Part shown: piece by piece, positions 18,626 through 28,672 of the stretch
Numbering within the stretch: the first letter of the stretch is position 1
Layout of the letters: each line of letters opens with the position of its first letter
NCBI RefSeq assembly: GCF_001368815.1
Contig: NZ_CTEI01000001.1
Coordinates: forward strand, 620,001-684,000
Direction of reading: 5' to 3'
Length of the DNA stretch: 64,000 nt
Origin: Paraliobacillus sp. PM-2
GTDB lineage: Bacteria > Bacillota > Bacilli > Bacillales > Amphibacillaceae
Position numbers and translations under genes: made by a program
The notes under the pieces: generated by a model
What the model was told of the DNA's origin: nothing
The model's database searches: none
What the model saw: only the letters and a program-made list of their open reading frames with translations

Positions 18626-20248
18626 CTGATTAAATACAAATTAATTATCGTTTTCCTGTCTAGCACGTTATACTTTTCGCCTGTGTTTGATGGTTTAGTA
18701 GTGGTTGCAGATCCATCAAATGAACCCCAAATTGTGATCGTTTATTCTACCGATAGTGAATCAATAACTAAGGAAAAAAATCTATTAGCGTTGTTATTAG
18801 GCCACTTTACTTCAGATATCACATGGATAAATAGTAATTATTTAAAAGAAACAGATACCGCCGAAGCGACGCATCTATTTTATTATGGCCTATCAAAAAA
18901 GCAACTATCAAAAAAGACAATGAATATACTCGAATCATTTTCTGGTCCTTTTATTCACCTGGGTCATAATGTCGAACAAATGAATGACACGTTTTCATTC
19001 GATACAATCAATGAGTTAATGTATGCCTCCTCAATCGCTGTACCCAACCAAATAAACAAGAAAATAGTTGTAGAAGATATGCCTGTCTTGCTTATAGAAA
19101 CAGAAGAGGATCTCCAAAAAGAAGTGTTAATAACAGCGAAAAAAGGAGAAAGAACAGTTCCATTACTAGTAAAAGAAAAAAATGCCTATTATTACGCAAC
19201 GACTTATTTGTTTCCGCCAACGAGTTATTTGTTTGCAGACTTTTTACATGAATTATTTGATACGACTACACATCTCAGACGGCAAGTACTTATAAGAATT
19301 GAAGACATTCATCCTAGAACGGATGCGGCAAGATTAGAGGAAATTGCTGATGTTTTGGATGAACGAAATATTCCTTATTTGCTATCCGTTACTCCGATGT
19401 TTAAGAATCCGAAAACTGGTGATGAATTTTTTTTATGGGAAAATCAAGCATTAGTAAATGTGCTACAAGAGATGCAAGAAAATGGTGCTTCTATTGTTTT
19501 GCACGGGTATACGGATCAATTTAAACAAAGTCCAACAGGTACTGGATTTGAATTTTGGGATAAGGATAGAAATAAACCCATTTCATTCCTTAATGAAAAA
19601 AAGTATATCACTGAACGTATAGAAAAGGGCGTTCAGGCTTTAGTAGATAATGAGTTATATCCATTAGCTTTTGAGGTCCCGCATTATGCTATCTCACAGC
19701 AAGGCTATCAAGTGTTAACTGAATACTTTTCGACAATTGTTGGACAAATACAACTTACGGATGATGATTGGAGAATGATGAGTGCATCTCCTTATATCAC
19801 AGCTCTACCCACTTTAAATGGAATGGTATTGATACCTGAAACAGCTGGATATATAATATATGATAAGCCACTACAATCCATACAAGATGTGAGAGAGAAG
19901 ATAAAACATATACAAATCGTGCGAGATGGATTTGTTGGTGTTTTTTTTCATCCATTTATGGGGGGTGATTGGTTAAATACGTTATTAGATGAATTGGATT
20001 CAATGGAACAGGTTTATTGGTTTGATTTAAAAAAACAGAAACACGTTGTTTCTACAGATTTTGTCCATATCGAAACAAATAAAGGCAATATCAAGGTAAA
20101 TCATATAAAGAATAGTTTAAAACCTATTCATCAAGAAGCCACAGATGTTGGAAAATCAAATCACTATGTTATTGGATTACTTATAGGTGTTGGTCTAATG
20201 ATAAGTATCATTCTCTTTTCAATTGTACGATTCAGACATTCACATTAA
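18626..20248 (+). CDS. YdaL-like DUF2334 polysaccharide deacetylase-family protein (first copy)
   Basis: DUF2334 protein resembling B. subtilis YdaL, an exopolysaccharide-modifying protein. Core motifs are RIEDIHPRTDAARL, SVTPMF, SIVLHGYTDQ, FEVPHYAIS and FFHPFMG, which supply the metal-binding Asp/His set. A final TM lies at ~510-530 of the product. No ATG/GTG/TTG precedes a GTG at 18683, which would remove the signal peptide. Reading upstream in frame gives a good signal sequence (IKYKLIIVFLSSTLYF), and AAAGGAGG sits 7 nt before a CTG at 18626, or 10 nt before ATT at 18629. I choose CTG; a sequencing error is the alternative. First gene of a three-gene operon. Confidence 0.8.
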   Translation: MIKYKLIIVFLSSTLYFSPVFDGLVVVADPSNEPQIVIVYSTDSESITKEKNLLALLLGHFTSDITWINSNYLKETDTAEATHLFYYGLSKKQLSKKTMNILESFSGPFIHLGHNVEQMNDTFSFDTINELMYASSIAVPNQINKKIVVEDMPVLLIETEEDLQKEVLITAKKGERTVPLLVKEKNAYYYATTYLFPPTSYLFADFLHELFDTTTHLRRQVLIRIEDIHPRTDAARLEEIADVLDERNIPYLLSVTPMFKNPKTGDEFFLWENQALVNVLQEMQENGASIVLHGYTDQFKQSPTGTGFEFWDKDRNKPISFLNEKKYITERIEKGVQALVDNELYPLAFEVPHYAISQQGYQVLTEYFSTIVGQIQLTDDDWRMMSASPYITALPTLNGMVLIPETAGYIIYDKPLQSIQDVREKIKHIQIVRDGFVGVFFHPFMGGDWLNTLLDELDSMEQVYWFDLKKQKHVVSTDFVHIETNKGNIKVNHIKNSLKPIHQEATDVGKSNHYVIGLLIGVGLMISIILFSIVRFRHSH

Positions 20249-20269
20249 TCTATCTATGGAGGGAAAGGG

Positions 20270-22009
20270 ATGGGGAAGCATTGGAAACCAATAATTTGTG
20301 TTGTACTATTAGGCATTATTTTTATTGAAAGTTCGATACATGTCATTCATGCTAAAAAACTTTCTTCTACACCAGCCGTCCTCGTAGTAGGTAAGTTTGA
20401 TGGGGAAAAGGGGCATGTGAATCAAAGAAAGCTAGATTTATTAATCAGTCATTTTACAACAAATATTGTTTTTAAATCGATAAAAGAAGTAAAAGGGAAT
20501 GATTTTCAAGATCGTACACATGTCGTTTATTTTGATGATCAGTTAGCTACCATTCCAAATGATTTTGTGGAATTACTATCTGATTTTCATGGTACTGTTT
20601 TAGCAATTGGAGAAAATGTTGCGCAGTTAGGTGAACGGTTTGCATTTATAAAGCAAAATGAAAAGCGTAACATCAATCAGATTTATTTGGCGACAGATAA
20701 AGCGGAAACCTTAAGTATACAAAAACAATCGATTATAAATATAGAAACAAGTAAAGAGGTGAAAACATGGCTATTTGGTAAAGGGGATAGTAGCAAAGAA
20801 TATCCATTATTAATTCAAAATGAATCGATATTTTATTTAGCAATAACAACGATAGAAATGCCGGTAGCTACTCTCATTGGAGAGGTATTACATGAAGTTT
20901 TTTCAGTTGACCATCCTCATGAATATCAAGGGTATATTCGACTCGAGGATGTACATCCATTAGTGGAAGTTGATAAATTAATGAAGATTGCCCAATTGTT
21001 GAAGGAGCGCAAAATACCATATATGGTAGCAGTTATTCCAGTCTATATCCATCCGCAAACAAAAGAAAAATATCATCTCTCTGATTCCCCAGAATTGCTT
21101 AACGCTTTATCATTTATCCAAAACAATGGTGGTAGTATTGTTTTGCATGGATACACTCATCAATTTAGAGATAGTGAGACAGGTGAGGGGTTTGAATTTT
21201 GGGATGTAGAACATAATATGCCAATTTATCACGGAGTAAAGGAAACACCAGAAAAGAAGGGGATAGATGATTTTGCTAAGCGCGAAGACTATGACATTTA
21301 CCTTAGAGAAAAACAAAAAATAGAGACAACATATATTGAAAAAAAGCTAACAAAAGGAATTAATGAATTGGCGAATTATCGTCTTTATCCCCTCGCTTTT
21401 GAGGCACCACACTATACCATGTCACAAAATGGTTATCAAATAACTTCACAATTCTTTTCGACCTACGTTGGTCAGTTACAATTAAGTGATCAAAATTGGC
21501 AAAAGATGATGGGAGCTCCTTATATAACTAACCCTCAATTTCTCAATGGGATGACGTTATTACCGGAAACGATTGGCTATATGGAACAGGCATCTTTTTC
21601 ATTACAAAAGATGCGTAAAGCGATTAAAAGTCAGATGATGGTGCGAGATGGAATGGTTGCTGGATTTTATCATCCTTATTTAGGTGTAGAAGGTTTTAAA
21701 GAAATGCTTACATTACTAGAGCATGTACCTAACATGAAATGGATTGATTTAAAACAGATGGATAACGAAGTAGCAACAAGCCATGTAACGATTCAATCTA
21801 ATGATGGAGAAATGCATACAGGAATAGATTATTTGAAATTATTTCAATCTGATAAGCGATATTTAATTTACCATATAAAAAAATTGCCACAAGTTCTTCT
21901 ATGGATATTTATTGGTATAGGCAGTTGTGCAGTGTGTTTATTTATTTATTACATTTTGCTAAACAAGCATCAGCAACGTTCTCGATATCATTCGTACAGG
22001 AGGAAATAA
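20270..22009 (+). CDS. YdaL-like DUF2334 polysaccharide deacetylase-family protein (second copy)
   Basis: Product of 579 residues, paralogous to the preceding gene: RLEDVHPLVEVDKL, VAVIPVYIHP, SIVLHGYTHQ, FEAPHYTMS and GFYHPYLG align with it in order. There is a signal peptide (WKPIICVVLLGIIFIESSIH) and one C-terminal TM at ~543-563, so the domain faces outward and is membrane-anchored. An insertion of ~30 charged residues (around VKETPEKKGIDDFAKREDYD) separates it from copy 1. GGAGGGAAAGGG precedes the ATG. It lies 21 nt after copy 1 and 3 nt before the glycosyltransferase gene. Confidence 0.86.
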   Translation: MGKHWKPIICVVLLGIIFIESSIHVIHAKKLSSTPAVLVVGKFDGEKGHVNQRKLDLLISHFTTNIVFKSIKEVKGNDFQDRTHVVYFDDQLATIPNDFVELLSDFHGTVLAIGENVAQLGERFAFIKQNEKRNINQIYLATDKAETLSIQKQSIINIETSKEVKTWLFGKGDSSKEYPLLIQNESIFYLAITTIEMPVATLIGEVLHEVFSVDHPHEYQGYIRLEDVHPLVEVDKLMKIAQLLKERKIPYMVAVIPVYIHPQTKEKYHLSDSPELLNALSFIQNNGGSIVLHGYTHQFRDSETGEGFEFWDVEHNMPIYHGVKETPEKKGIDDFAKREDYDIYLREKQKIETTYIEKKLTKGINELANYRLYPLAFEAPHYTMSQNGYQITSQFFSTYVGQLQLSDQNWQKMMGAPYITNPQFLNGMTLLPETIGYMEQASFSLQKMRKAIKSQMMVRDGMVAGFYHPYLGVEGFKEMLTLLEHVPNMKWIDLKQMDNEVATSHVTIQSNDGEMHTGIDYLKLFQSDKRYLIYHIKKLPQVLLWIFIGIGSCAVCLFIYYILLNKHQQRSRYHSYRRK

Positions 22010-22012
22010 GTT

Positions 22013-23272
22013 TTGGCAAATATGATGTTATATCTTTCCTTATTTTGTATTTGGGCTTTATTACTTTATCATCTGTTTTTAATGCAAGGTGGGTATCTGT
22101 TATCTCGAAAGAATCGACAGATGGAAAGACGATGGCAGCAAAATAAAACACCTTTTCCAACTGTTTCTATTTTAATTCCAGCACATAATGAGGCATTAGT
22201 GATTGGAGATACGTTACAGGCAATGTGTCAATTAAACTATCCGCTCCAGTCACTTGAAGTTATTGTTATTAATGATCATTCCAGTGATGGAACAGGTGAA
22301 ATTGTTGAAGATTATGTGAAACAGTATCCATTTATTAAGGTCATTCACACCGTCCCACCATTAGGGGGGAAAGGCAAATCACGAGCATTGAATTTAGGAT
22401 TAGAACAAGCAGTTGGTGACATCATTTGTGTATATGATGCAGATAACATCCCCGAATCGGATGCAATTTACTGGCTAACAGCAGGGCTAGCCAATGATTC
22501 GAAAGCAGGCGCAGTCGTTGGGAAGTTCCGAGTGAATAATGCGAATAAAAATTTTTTAACACGTCTAATTAATATAGAAACGATCTCTTTTCAATGGCTT
22601 GCTCAAGCTGGAAGATGGTTTTGGTTTAAAATGACCACGATACCAGGAACTAATTTCGCTATTAGACGGTCTATATTAGAAGAATTGGGTGGATGGGACG
22701 AAAAAGCCCTATCGGAAGATACGGAGTTAAGCTTTCGTGTGTATGATTTAGGTTATCATATTCGTTTTTTTCCTTCTGCAATTACTTGGGAACAAGAACC
22801 AGAATCTTGGAAGGTTTGGTGGAAGCAGCGAACGCGTTGGGCTAGAGGCAACCTTTATGTAATAACCAAATTTATCTTGCAATTTTATCGGTTGAAAAAT
22901 AAAAAAGTATTTATTGATTTATTCTACTTCTTTTTTACCTATTTATTATTTTTCTTTGGTGTAGTTACATCTCATGGATTATTCATTACTAATTTATTTA
23001 TAGATTTAGGATTAACCATTGGTTATGTATCCATTCTTTTAATAGGTATAGGGTTTTTGTTATTCATTATTGAAGAGATGTTAGCATTAAGTCTAGAAAA
23101 AGGACAGTTGACAGTTAAAAATATGTTAATTGTAGGATTGATGTATTTTACTTATTCACAATTATGGTTATTTTTAGTTGTTTATGCCACATTTTTAGAG
23201 ATGAAGCGTATAGTACTTAGACAAGAAGTGAAATGGGATAAAACAAAACGATTTGTTAGTGAAAAGAAATAA
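22013..23272 (+). CDS. YdaM-like processive glycosyltransferase, family 2
   Basis: Product of 419 residues, matching the size of B. subtilis YdaM. TM1 is at ~5-27. The GT2 domain has ILIPAHNEA, VINDHSSDGT, the DAD nucleotide-sugar motif (142-144), the ED acceptor base (235-236) and QRTRW (272-276), the signature of processive synthases such as poly-GlcNAc and cellulose synthases. Three further TM helices follow at ~300-400. The TTG start has ACAGGAGG 8 nt upstream and lies 3 nt after the second ydaL copy. It likely polymerises and exports an exopolysaccharide that the DUF2334 proteins modify. Partners YdaJ, YdaK and YdaN are not present here. Confidence 0.9.
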   Translation: MANMMLYLSLFCIWALLLYHLFLMQGGYLLSRKNRQMERRWQQNKTPFPTVSILIPAHNEALVIGDTLQAMCQLNYPLQSLEVIVINDHSSDGTGEIVEDYVKQYPFIKVIHTVPPLGGKGKSRALNLGLEQAVGDIICVYDADNIPESDAIYWLTAGLANDSKAGAVVGKFRVNNANKNFLTRLINIETISFQWLAQAGRWFWFKMTTIPGTNFAIRRSILEELGGWDEKALSEDTELSFRVYDLGYHIRFFPSAITWEQEPESWKVWWKQRTRWARGNLYVITKFILQFYRLKNKKVFIDLFYFFFTYLLFFFGVVTSHGLFITNLFIDLGLTIGYVSILLIGIGFLLFIIEEMLALSLEKGQLTVKNMLIVGLMYFTYSQLWLFLVVYATFLEMKRIVLRQEVKWDKTKRFVSEKK

Positions 23273-23300
23273 GTGAGTTAGATAAATTATCTAACTCACT
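23272..23300 (+). terminator. hairpin after the ydaM-like gene
   Basis: Perfect 13-bp stem AGTGAGTTAGATA / TATCTAACTCACT with a 3-nt loop, overlapping the stop codon. T-rich sequence follows (CATTTT, then TTTTTTT at ~23317). It may also serve the convergent chemoreceptor gene. Confidence 0.8.
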
Positions 23301-23321
23301 CATTTTAAAAATGATGTTTTT

Positions 23322-25103
23322 TTATAATTTGAATTGATCGACTTGTTCCTGTAATCTTTTGGCTAATTGTGCTAGTTCATCAGCACTTCTAGCTACTTCT
23401 TCCATGGATGAGTTCGTTTCTTCAACTGAAGCTGCCGTTTCTTCAACACCTGCTGCTGATTCTTGAGAAATTGCAGCAATTTCATCAACTGACTTATACA
23501 TTGTTTGACTATTTGAAGAAATGGTGGTTAAATCACTAGCAATGTGTTGTACTTTTCCAACCATATCTGAAATCGAGTGATTGATTTCTTGGAAAGCTTG
23601 GCCGGTTTTTTCAATTTGATCGGATCCTTTTTCAACGGCAGAATAGCCAGCTTCTAAAGAATGTGCTACTTGGTTAGACTCCGACTGAATGGACTGAACA
23701 ATTGATGTAATATCAGTAATAGAATGACTTACCTGTTCGGCTAGTTTGCGAACTTCATCTGCAACTACTGCAAAACCTTTTCCTTCTTCACCAGCGCGAG
23801 CGGCTTCAATAGCAGCATTAAGCGCTAATAAATTCGTTTGTTCAGCAATATCTTGAATGACGCCAACAATTTTTTCTATTTCATTTGATTGCTGATCCAA
23901 TCCTTTTACTTTGTTAAATGAATCTTGAACTAATTGATGAATCTCTTGCATTTGCTGCACAGACATTTCCAATTGTTCTGCCCCTTCATCACTTAATTTC
24001 ATTACTTGTTTAGAGCTATCGGCTACACTTGTACTATTGTTTGTTGCTTGGGATACAGTCTCATTATATTGTTGCATTGCTGTTGCTAAATCAACCGCAT
24101 GATTTGACTGTGATTCGGCTCCTGTAGAAAGTTGTTCCATTGTGGCAGCAATTTGCTCACTTCCTTCCCTAACTTGGTCGGAAGATTGGGACAATTGGTC
24201 ACTTTGTTGTCGTACATTTGTTGTCACACTACTTACATGATGAATCATTTGATAAACATTTTCTTTCATTATATTTACGGACTCCGCTAAATCTACAAAT
24301 TCATCTTTTGATTTTGTTACTACTTTTTCACCTGTTAAATCTCCTTTAGCTAAGCGATGCATCTCTTCCTTAATGGTTGAAATGTTAAATAATAGCGAAC
24401 GAATAAGAAAGATAAATATAATCATTGCTATAACTACCGAAACGCCCAGTGTAATAAAAGTAGTAAAGAGAATATTTTTTCGAATCATTTTTGCTAGCTG
24501 GTACATTTCAAAATCAATTGCTGCTACGGCAATGATTTTTCCGTTATCATTTTTTACTGTTTTAGCAAGGGTGATCGTGGATTTACCACTGGCTGCATCT
24601 ATGTACGGCTTTGTCCAAGCAACATTATCATCTGCATTTACAGCAAGCTGATACCAGTCCCTTGTCGTTGGATCATAACCCGATAGATCAGTAGATTCAT
24701 CAATTTGATGTAAATATAATTCTCCATCTGGTGTACCTAAATAAAGGTTCATAATATAGTCATTCTTGTTAGCCAATTCAGATAAAAAAGACTCATAATA
24801 ACTGGTTAATGCAGGTTGATTAGCAGCAGGCATAGTTGGATATTGTTTCGTTGCTTCAGGTGGATGAATCTGATTTAATTGAAATTCCTCCATTTCAACC
24901 ATACCCATCAACTTTGTTTCATATTCTTGAAAAATTTCTTGATACTTTGGTGAAAGGGATGCTATATCTTCTTTCTTAATAACGGCTTTCTCTAATATCT
25001 CTGTCTTGTTATACGAAATAATTCCAACGACGGTTAAAGGTATAATGAGTAATAATAGTACTGTAAGTGGTAATTTAAATTTAATCTTTGATATCATTTT
25101 CAT
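23322..25103 (-). CDS. methyl-accepting chemotaxis protein with double Cache domain
   Basis: Product of 593 residues: TM1 ~11-30, sensor ~35-208, TM2 ~211-236, HAMP ~237-292, then the signalling coiled coil with tip [20 protein letters not shown]. The sensor has the dCache_1 landmarks [12 protein letters not shown] and [11 protein letters not shown]. The Arg-x-Trp-Tyr and Tyr-x-Asp pattern resembles that of amino-acid-binding dCache receptors, so an amino acid ligand is plausible but unproven. AAGGGG precedes the ATG. Convergent with the exopolysaccharide operon. Confidence 0.92.
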   Translation of the reverse strand: MKMISKIKFKLPLTVLLLLIIPLTVVGIISYNKTEILEKAVIKKEDIASLSPKYQEIFQEYETKLMGMVEMEEFQLNQIHPPEATKQYPTMPAANQPALTSYYESFLSELANKNDYIMNLYLGTPDGELYLHQIDESTDLSGYDPTTRDWYQLAVNADDNVAWTKPYIDAASGKSTITLAKTVKNDNGKIIAVAAIDFEMYQLAKMIRKNILFTTFITLGVSVVIAMIIFIFLIRSLLFNISTIKEEMHRLAKGDLTGEKVVTKSKDEFVDLAESVNIMKENVYQMIHHVSSVTTNVRQQSDQLSQSSDQVREGSEQIAATMEQLSTGAESQSNHAVDLATAMQQYNETVSQATNNSTSVADSSKQVMKLSDEGAEQLEMSVQQMQEIHQLVQDSFNKVKGLDQQSNEIEKIVGVIQDIAEQTNLLALNAAIEAARAGEEGKGFAVVADEVRKLAEQVSHSITDITSIVQSIQSESNQVAHSLEAGYSAVEKGSDQIEKTGQAFQEINHSISDMVGKVQHIASDLTTISSNSQTMYKSVDEIAAISQESAAGVEETAASVEETNSSMEEVARSADELAQLAKRLQEQVDQFKL

Positions 25104-25357
25104 AAGCTGTCCCCTTTGTTTATTTTCGAAAGTTTGTTTCCTTGACTACTTTTAGTCTACTTTTTCTTCATCCTTTCTCTTAGTAGCAGGAAATATAAAT
25201 GCTTCTTCTGTTATTTTCGGCATAATTGCAGAAAAATGAATAAATAAAGGGGGAGAAAAAATTTCCAAGTGTTTGGGTAATAACTCATATGAAGGAAGAT
25301 TGCACTAAGTAGTGAGGATTTGTTTTGAAGTTAGATCTCTATATTTAGAAAGAAATG
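25104..25357. other. intergenic stretch with no recognised gene
   Basis: The region upstream of the chemoreceptor presumably holds its - strand promoter, but I see no confident -35/-10 pair or sigma-D-type site. No coding potential with a ribosome binding site is visible. Confidence 0.5.
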
Positions 25358-25398
25358 AAGATAATCCGTCGATGTGGATTACATCGACGGATTATCTT
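25358..25398 (-). terminator. terminator after the metallophosphoesterase gene
   Basis: Perfect 17-bp stem (AAGATAATCCGTCGATG and its complement) with a 7-nt loop, 6 nt past the stop on the - strand, followed there by CATTTCTTTCT. Confidence 0.85.
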
Positions 25399-25404
25399 TG
25401 GGCT

Positions 25405-26127
25405 TTATCCATTTTTAGCTGTGCGAAGTATTTGTTCCATCATCGCTGTGTTTGGGTAGTTAGCTTCTTTGTATGCTTGGATTGTTTTTTCGATATCGTA
25501 GGTGACTCGCTCGATTGATGTAGAAATTGAACCATCTGTTATTTCAACAATTGCATAAGAAGCTTTAGGGATACCATCAAAAGGTAAACCAACACTACCT
25601 AGGTTAATAATTGTCTTTCCATCAATATTCCGAATATAAGATTGATGAATGTGCCCATACAAATAAATATCTGCATTGTATTTATTTATGATCTTTTCCC
25701 TGATTTCATCGTTGGTTGCATCTGGTAAAACAACATCAAATAGGCTTGTTGGGGTTGCATGAAAAGCATGCATATGAATCCCTTGTTTAGTTAAATTTAA
25801 ATTGGTTGGTAATGTTTCTAAATAATTTAATGCAGATTGATCTAATTGTGATACCGTCCATTCACGCTCTTGATTCATCAGATTTCGTGCTTGTTCAGGA
25901 ACTTCCCCCTGTTTTACTCCTCGTACAATCCATTCATCTGCATTTCCTTTAATTACCGTTGTATTTAAATCTTGAATAAGTTTTATTGACCGTTTTGGTT
26001 CGGGTCCGCGATAGGCAATATCTCCAAGTACAACGATGTTATCGACTTCTTTTTCTTTTATACTAGCTAACACAGCCTCCAATGCAACGGCATTTCCATG
26101 TATATCAGAAATAAAAGCTAGTTTCAT
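25405..26127 (-). CDS. calcineurin-like metallophosphoesterase (YfcE-type)
   Basis: Product of 240 residues. Metal-binding motifs appear in order: ISDIHGN (D, H), VLGDIAYRGP (GD), KGNADEW (GN[D/E]), MHAFHATP and LYGHIHQSY (GHxH). The set is complete, so it should be an active binuclear-metal phosphoesterase or phosphodiesterase; the substrate is unknown. The ATG at 26127 is used because GGAGG lies 7 nt upstream; a 26-residue N-terminal extension has no support. Divergent from the DEAD-box helicase gene. Confidence 0.88.
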   Translation of the reverse strand: MKLAFISDIHGNAVALEAVLASIKEKEVDNIVVLGDIAYRGPEPKRSIKLIQDLNTTVIKGNADEWIVRGVKQGEVPEQARNLMNQEREWTVSQLDQSALNYLETLPTNLNLTKQGIHMHAFHATPTSLFDVVLPDATNDEIREKIINKYNADIYLYGHIHQSYIRNIDGKTIINLGSVGLPFDGIPKASYAIVEITDGSISTSIERVTYDIEKTIQAYKEANYPNTAMMEQILRTAKNG

Positions 26128-26331
26128 TTTGTAGCCTCCTTTGCAATAATTGATAATCGTCTTTCGCTGAATGCATAGCATATGTAAAGGGGAAACATAT
26201 CTCACTATTCAACTTTCTATTCCTATCGTATCATGATTTTTGCTGTCTATGCTAATATTAAGGTATTAGACTATTCTTTATGATATAGTGTAGAAAGTAT
26301 TACAATACTGATTTTTTTGAAGGAGATAGTT

Positions 26332-27447
26332 ATGTTCGTCGATACATTACAACCATTTTTGCAACAAGCGTGGAAGGGCTCTGGTTTTTCAGAACCAACA
26401 ATGATCCAAGAAAAAGCTTATCCCATAATAAAAGAAGGAAAAGATGTCATTGGCATTTCCCCTACTGGGAGTGGGAAGACGATTGCCTATTTACTTCCAC
26501 TACTAGAAGAAATCGATGTCGATCAAAAGCAGACACAATTATTAATTCTAGCCTCTTCACATGAATTGGTGGCTCAAATTCATCGACTGATCCAGGAATG
26601 GACTGCTCATGCTGAGGTGACTAGTATGATGATGATTGGTGGTGCAAATATAAAACGACAAATAGAAAAGTTAAAGAAAAAGCCACAAATTGTTGTTGGT
26701 ACCCCAGGACGAGTGCTTGAATTAATAAAACAAAAGAAATTTAAAGTACATGCATTACGATCGATTGTTTTAGATGAAGCTGATCAGCTGTTAGTTCCTG
26801 AACATCGCAATGACTTGTTTGGTATTATCAAAGCAGCCCCAAAACAGCGCCAGTTATTAATGTTTTCAGCCACCATTGCACAAGGATTAGCGGAAGAGGC
26901 TAATCGATTTATGGTAACCCCTGAGGTTATTCGCGTGAATAGCGAAGAAGCGGGTACACCAGAGGTTTCTTATCAATACATTACCTGTGACGAACGTGAT
27001 AAGATAGATATACTTCGAAGTATGGCTCGTAACTTGAATGAGCAAATGCTTGTATTCTTTAGAGATAGTGGTAACTTATCGGTAGTTGCAGAAAAATTAG
27101 CATATAAAGGTATGCATGTTGAAGCTTTACATGGGAATTTAACTAAACAAAAAAGAGAAAAAGCCATACGGCAATTTACAAAAGGTGAGGTACAGCTGCT
27201 ATTAGCCACCGATGTAGCAGCTAGAGGATTAGATGTGAAGGATTTAGGTTATGTTATTCAAATGGATGTACCTAAAGAAGCGGATCATTATCTTCATAGA
27301 GCTGGGAGAACAGGCCGAATTGGATCAGATGGCGGTGTTGTCGTGTCATTGGTTACACAATCTGAATTACGTCAATTAAAGCAGACAGCAAAAGCTTTAA
27401 CAATTAAGTTAGAAGAGAAAGTGTTACGAAAAGGAAAACTTATGTAA
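26332..27447 (+). CDS. DEAD-box RNA helicase (YfmL-like)
   Basis: Product of 371 residues containing only the two RecA-like helicase domains. Motifs: Q motif GFSEPTMIQEKA, I SPTGSGKT, Ib TPGRVLEL, II LDEADQL, III SAT, IV LVFFRDS, V TDVAARGLD and VI HRAGRTGR. B. subtilis YfmL has a similar length and lacks a C-terminal RNA-binding extension, and is linked there to ribosome assembly and cold growth; the same role is inferred. The ATG with AAGGAG 7 nt upstream is preferred over a TTG five codons earlier. Confidence 0.9.
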   Translation: MFVDTLQPFLQQAWKGSGFSEPTMIQEKAYPIIKEGKDVIGISPTGSGKTIAYLLPLLEEIDVDQKQTQLLILASSHELVAQIHRLIQEWTAHAEVTSMMMIGGANIKRQIEKLKKKPQIVVGTPGRVLELIKQKKFKVHALRSIVLDEADQLLVPEHRNDLFGIIKAAPKQRQLLMFSATIAQGLAEEANRFMVTPEVIRVNSEEAGTPEVSYQYITCDERDKIDILRSMARNLNEQMLVFFRDSGNLSVVAEKLAYKGMHVEALHGNLTKQKREKAIRQFTKGEVQLLLATDVAARGLDVKDLGYVIQMDVPKEADHYLHRAGRTGRIGSDGGVVVSLVTQSELRQLKQTAKALTIKLEEKVLRKGKLM

Positions 27448-27493
27448 AAAGATTCAACCAAGTTTTGATAATACTTGGTTGAATCTTTTTTTT
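27446..27493. terminator. bidirectional terminator
   Basis: Nearly perfect stem of about 17 bp (AAAAAGATTCAACCAAGT with ACTTGGTTGAATCTTTTT) and a long T-run, overlapping the helicase stop and shared with the convergent hemolysin III gene. Confidence 0.92.
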
Positions 27494-28139
27494 ATTTAAT
27501 AGGCAATACATATAAAAGAACACAGAAAAAGTGTAAGATTGTTCCTGCTAATACAAACAGGTGCCAAAGTGCATGATGGAATTTGAACCAACGCCACATA
27601 TAAAAGATCGCACCGACTGTGTATAAAATACCACCTAGTACGAGTAAGGTTAGGCCATCTGGATGAAGTTTTTCTGAAAGAGATCCCCAAGTAAAAACAA
27701 TTAGCCATCCCATAACAATATAAAGAATGGTAGAAATAAATAAAAACTTCTTCACAAAGAAAATTTTAAAAATTGTACCACCAATTGCTAATCCCCACAC
27801 AATACCAAATAATGTCCAACCCACAGCACCTTGTACTACGACAAATAAAAAGGGGGTGTACGTTCCTGCGATAAAAAAATAGATGGATGAGTGATCTAAA
27901 ATCTCAAACACATTTTTTGCCTTTCCTTCTGGCAGGCTATGTAAAAGAGTAGACGACGTATAAAGTAATACCATAGTGGTCCCAAATAAAGTAAAACTAA
28001 CGATGTGCCATGTATTACCATGTAAGGAAGCGAAGACAATTAATACTACTAATGCAGCTATACTAATTAGTATTCCAATTCCGTGTGTAATAGAATTAGC
28101 AACTTCTTCTCCTTTTGAAAAACGGTGTGTTTCAACCAT
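27492..28139 (-). CDS. trhA: hemolysin III / TrhA-family membrane protein
   Basis: Product of 215 residues with seven predicted TM helices. Hallmarks are the N-terminal EEVANSITHGIG, the SSTLLHS motif, LDHSSIYFFIAGTYTPF and C-terminal FKFHHALWHLFVLAGTILHFF, giving the conserved His/Asp set of the PAQR/hemolysin III family. In B. subtilis the homologue (YplQ/TrhA) is linked to membrane homeostasis. AAAGGA lies 7 nt before the ATG. Confidence 0.9.
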   Translation of the reverse strand: MVETHRFSKGEEVANSITHGIGILISIAALVVLIVFASLHGNTWHIVSFTLFGTTMVLLYTSSTLLHSLPEGKAKNVFEILDHSSIYFFIAGTYTPFLFVVVQGAVGWTLFGIVWGLAIGGTIFKIFFVKKFLFISTILYIVMGWLIVFTWGSLSEKLHPDGLTLLVLGGILYTVGAIFYMWRWFKFHHALWHLFVLAGTILHFFCVLLYVLPIK

Positions 28140-28252
28140 ATATGATAATCCTTTCTTGAATAGTTCTCATTATTATTATGAACGGATTATAAGAGAATAG
28201 CAATCTTTTCACGTATTGTTAACCATAAGTGATCCGTTCAGAGAAAATAGCA

Positions 28253-28287
28253 TTGAATATATAAGTATATTATTATATGATAATATA
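28253..28287 (+). promoter_or_regulatory. ars promoter with overlapping operator
   Basis: TTGAAT (28253-28258), a 17-nt spacer and TATGAT (28276-28281) form a good sigma-A promoter. The inverted repeat TATATTAT-N6-ATAATATA (28266-28287) covers the -10, as expected for an ArsR operator. Confidence 0.75.
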
Positions 28288-28311
28288 TATGCAGAAAGAG
28301 AGGGGATCTTT

Positions 28312-28656
28312 TTGAATCAACACCAGTTATCAATTGAACAAGCAGCTTCGATATTAAAATTATTAGCGGATAAAACAAGGTTAACGATTGTTAAGTTATT
28401 GGAACACCAGGATTGTTGTGTGTGTGAATTTGTTGAAGTTTTTCAGGTGAGTCAGCCATCCATTAGTCAGCATTTACGTAAATTGCGTGACGCTGGCATT
28501 GTGAAAGAGGAAAGAAGAGGACAATGGATTTTTTATTCCATGAATACCGATAATCGTGTCTTTCCTTTTATTAAACATGTGTTGTCTCAACTACCTAATC
28601 AAGAGGAAAAACTAATAGCGTTAGAAAAAAGCGGCAAACGAATTAGTTGTTGTTAA
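28312..28656 (+). CDS. arsR: ArsR-family arsenic-responsive repressor
   Basis: Product of 114 residues. Winged helix with [21 protein letters not shown] as recognition region. The metal site is DCCVCEF (Cys35, 36, 38) in the alpha-3 position typical of ArsR, and the C-terminus ends with two further cysteines. The TTG at 28312 is used because GAGAGGGG lies 6-7 nt upstream; an apparent 32-residue extension covers the promoter and operator. First gene of arsRBC. Confidence 0.88.
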   Translation: MNQHQLSIEQAASILKLLADKTRLTIVKLLEHQDCCVCEFVEVFQVSQPSISQHLRKLRDAGIVKEERRGQWIFYSMNTDNRVFPFIKHVLSQLPNQEEKLIALEKSGKRISCC

Positions 28657-28672
28657 TAGGAGGATTAGTATT

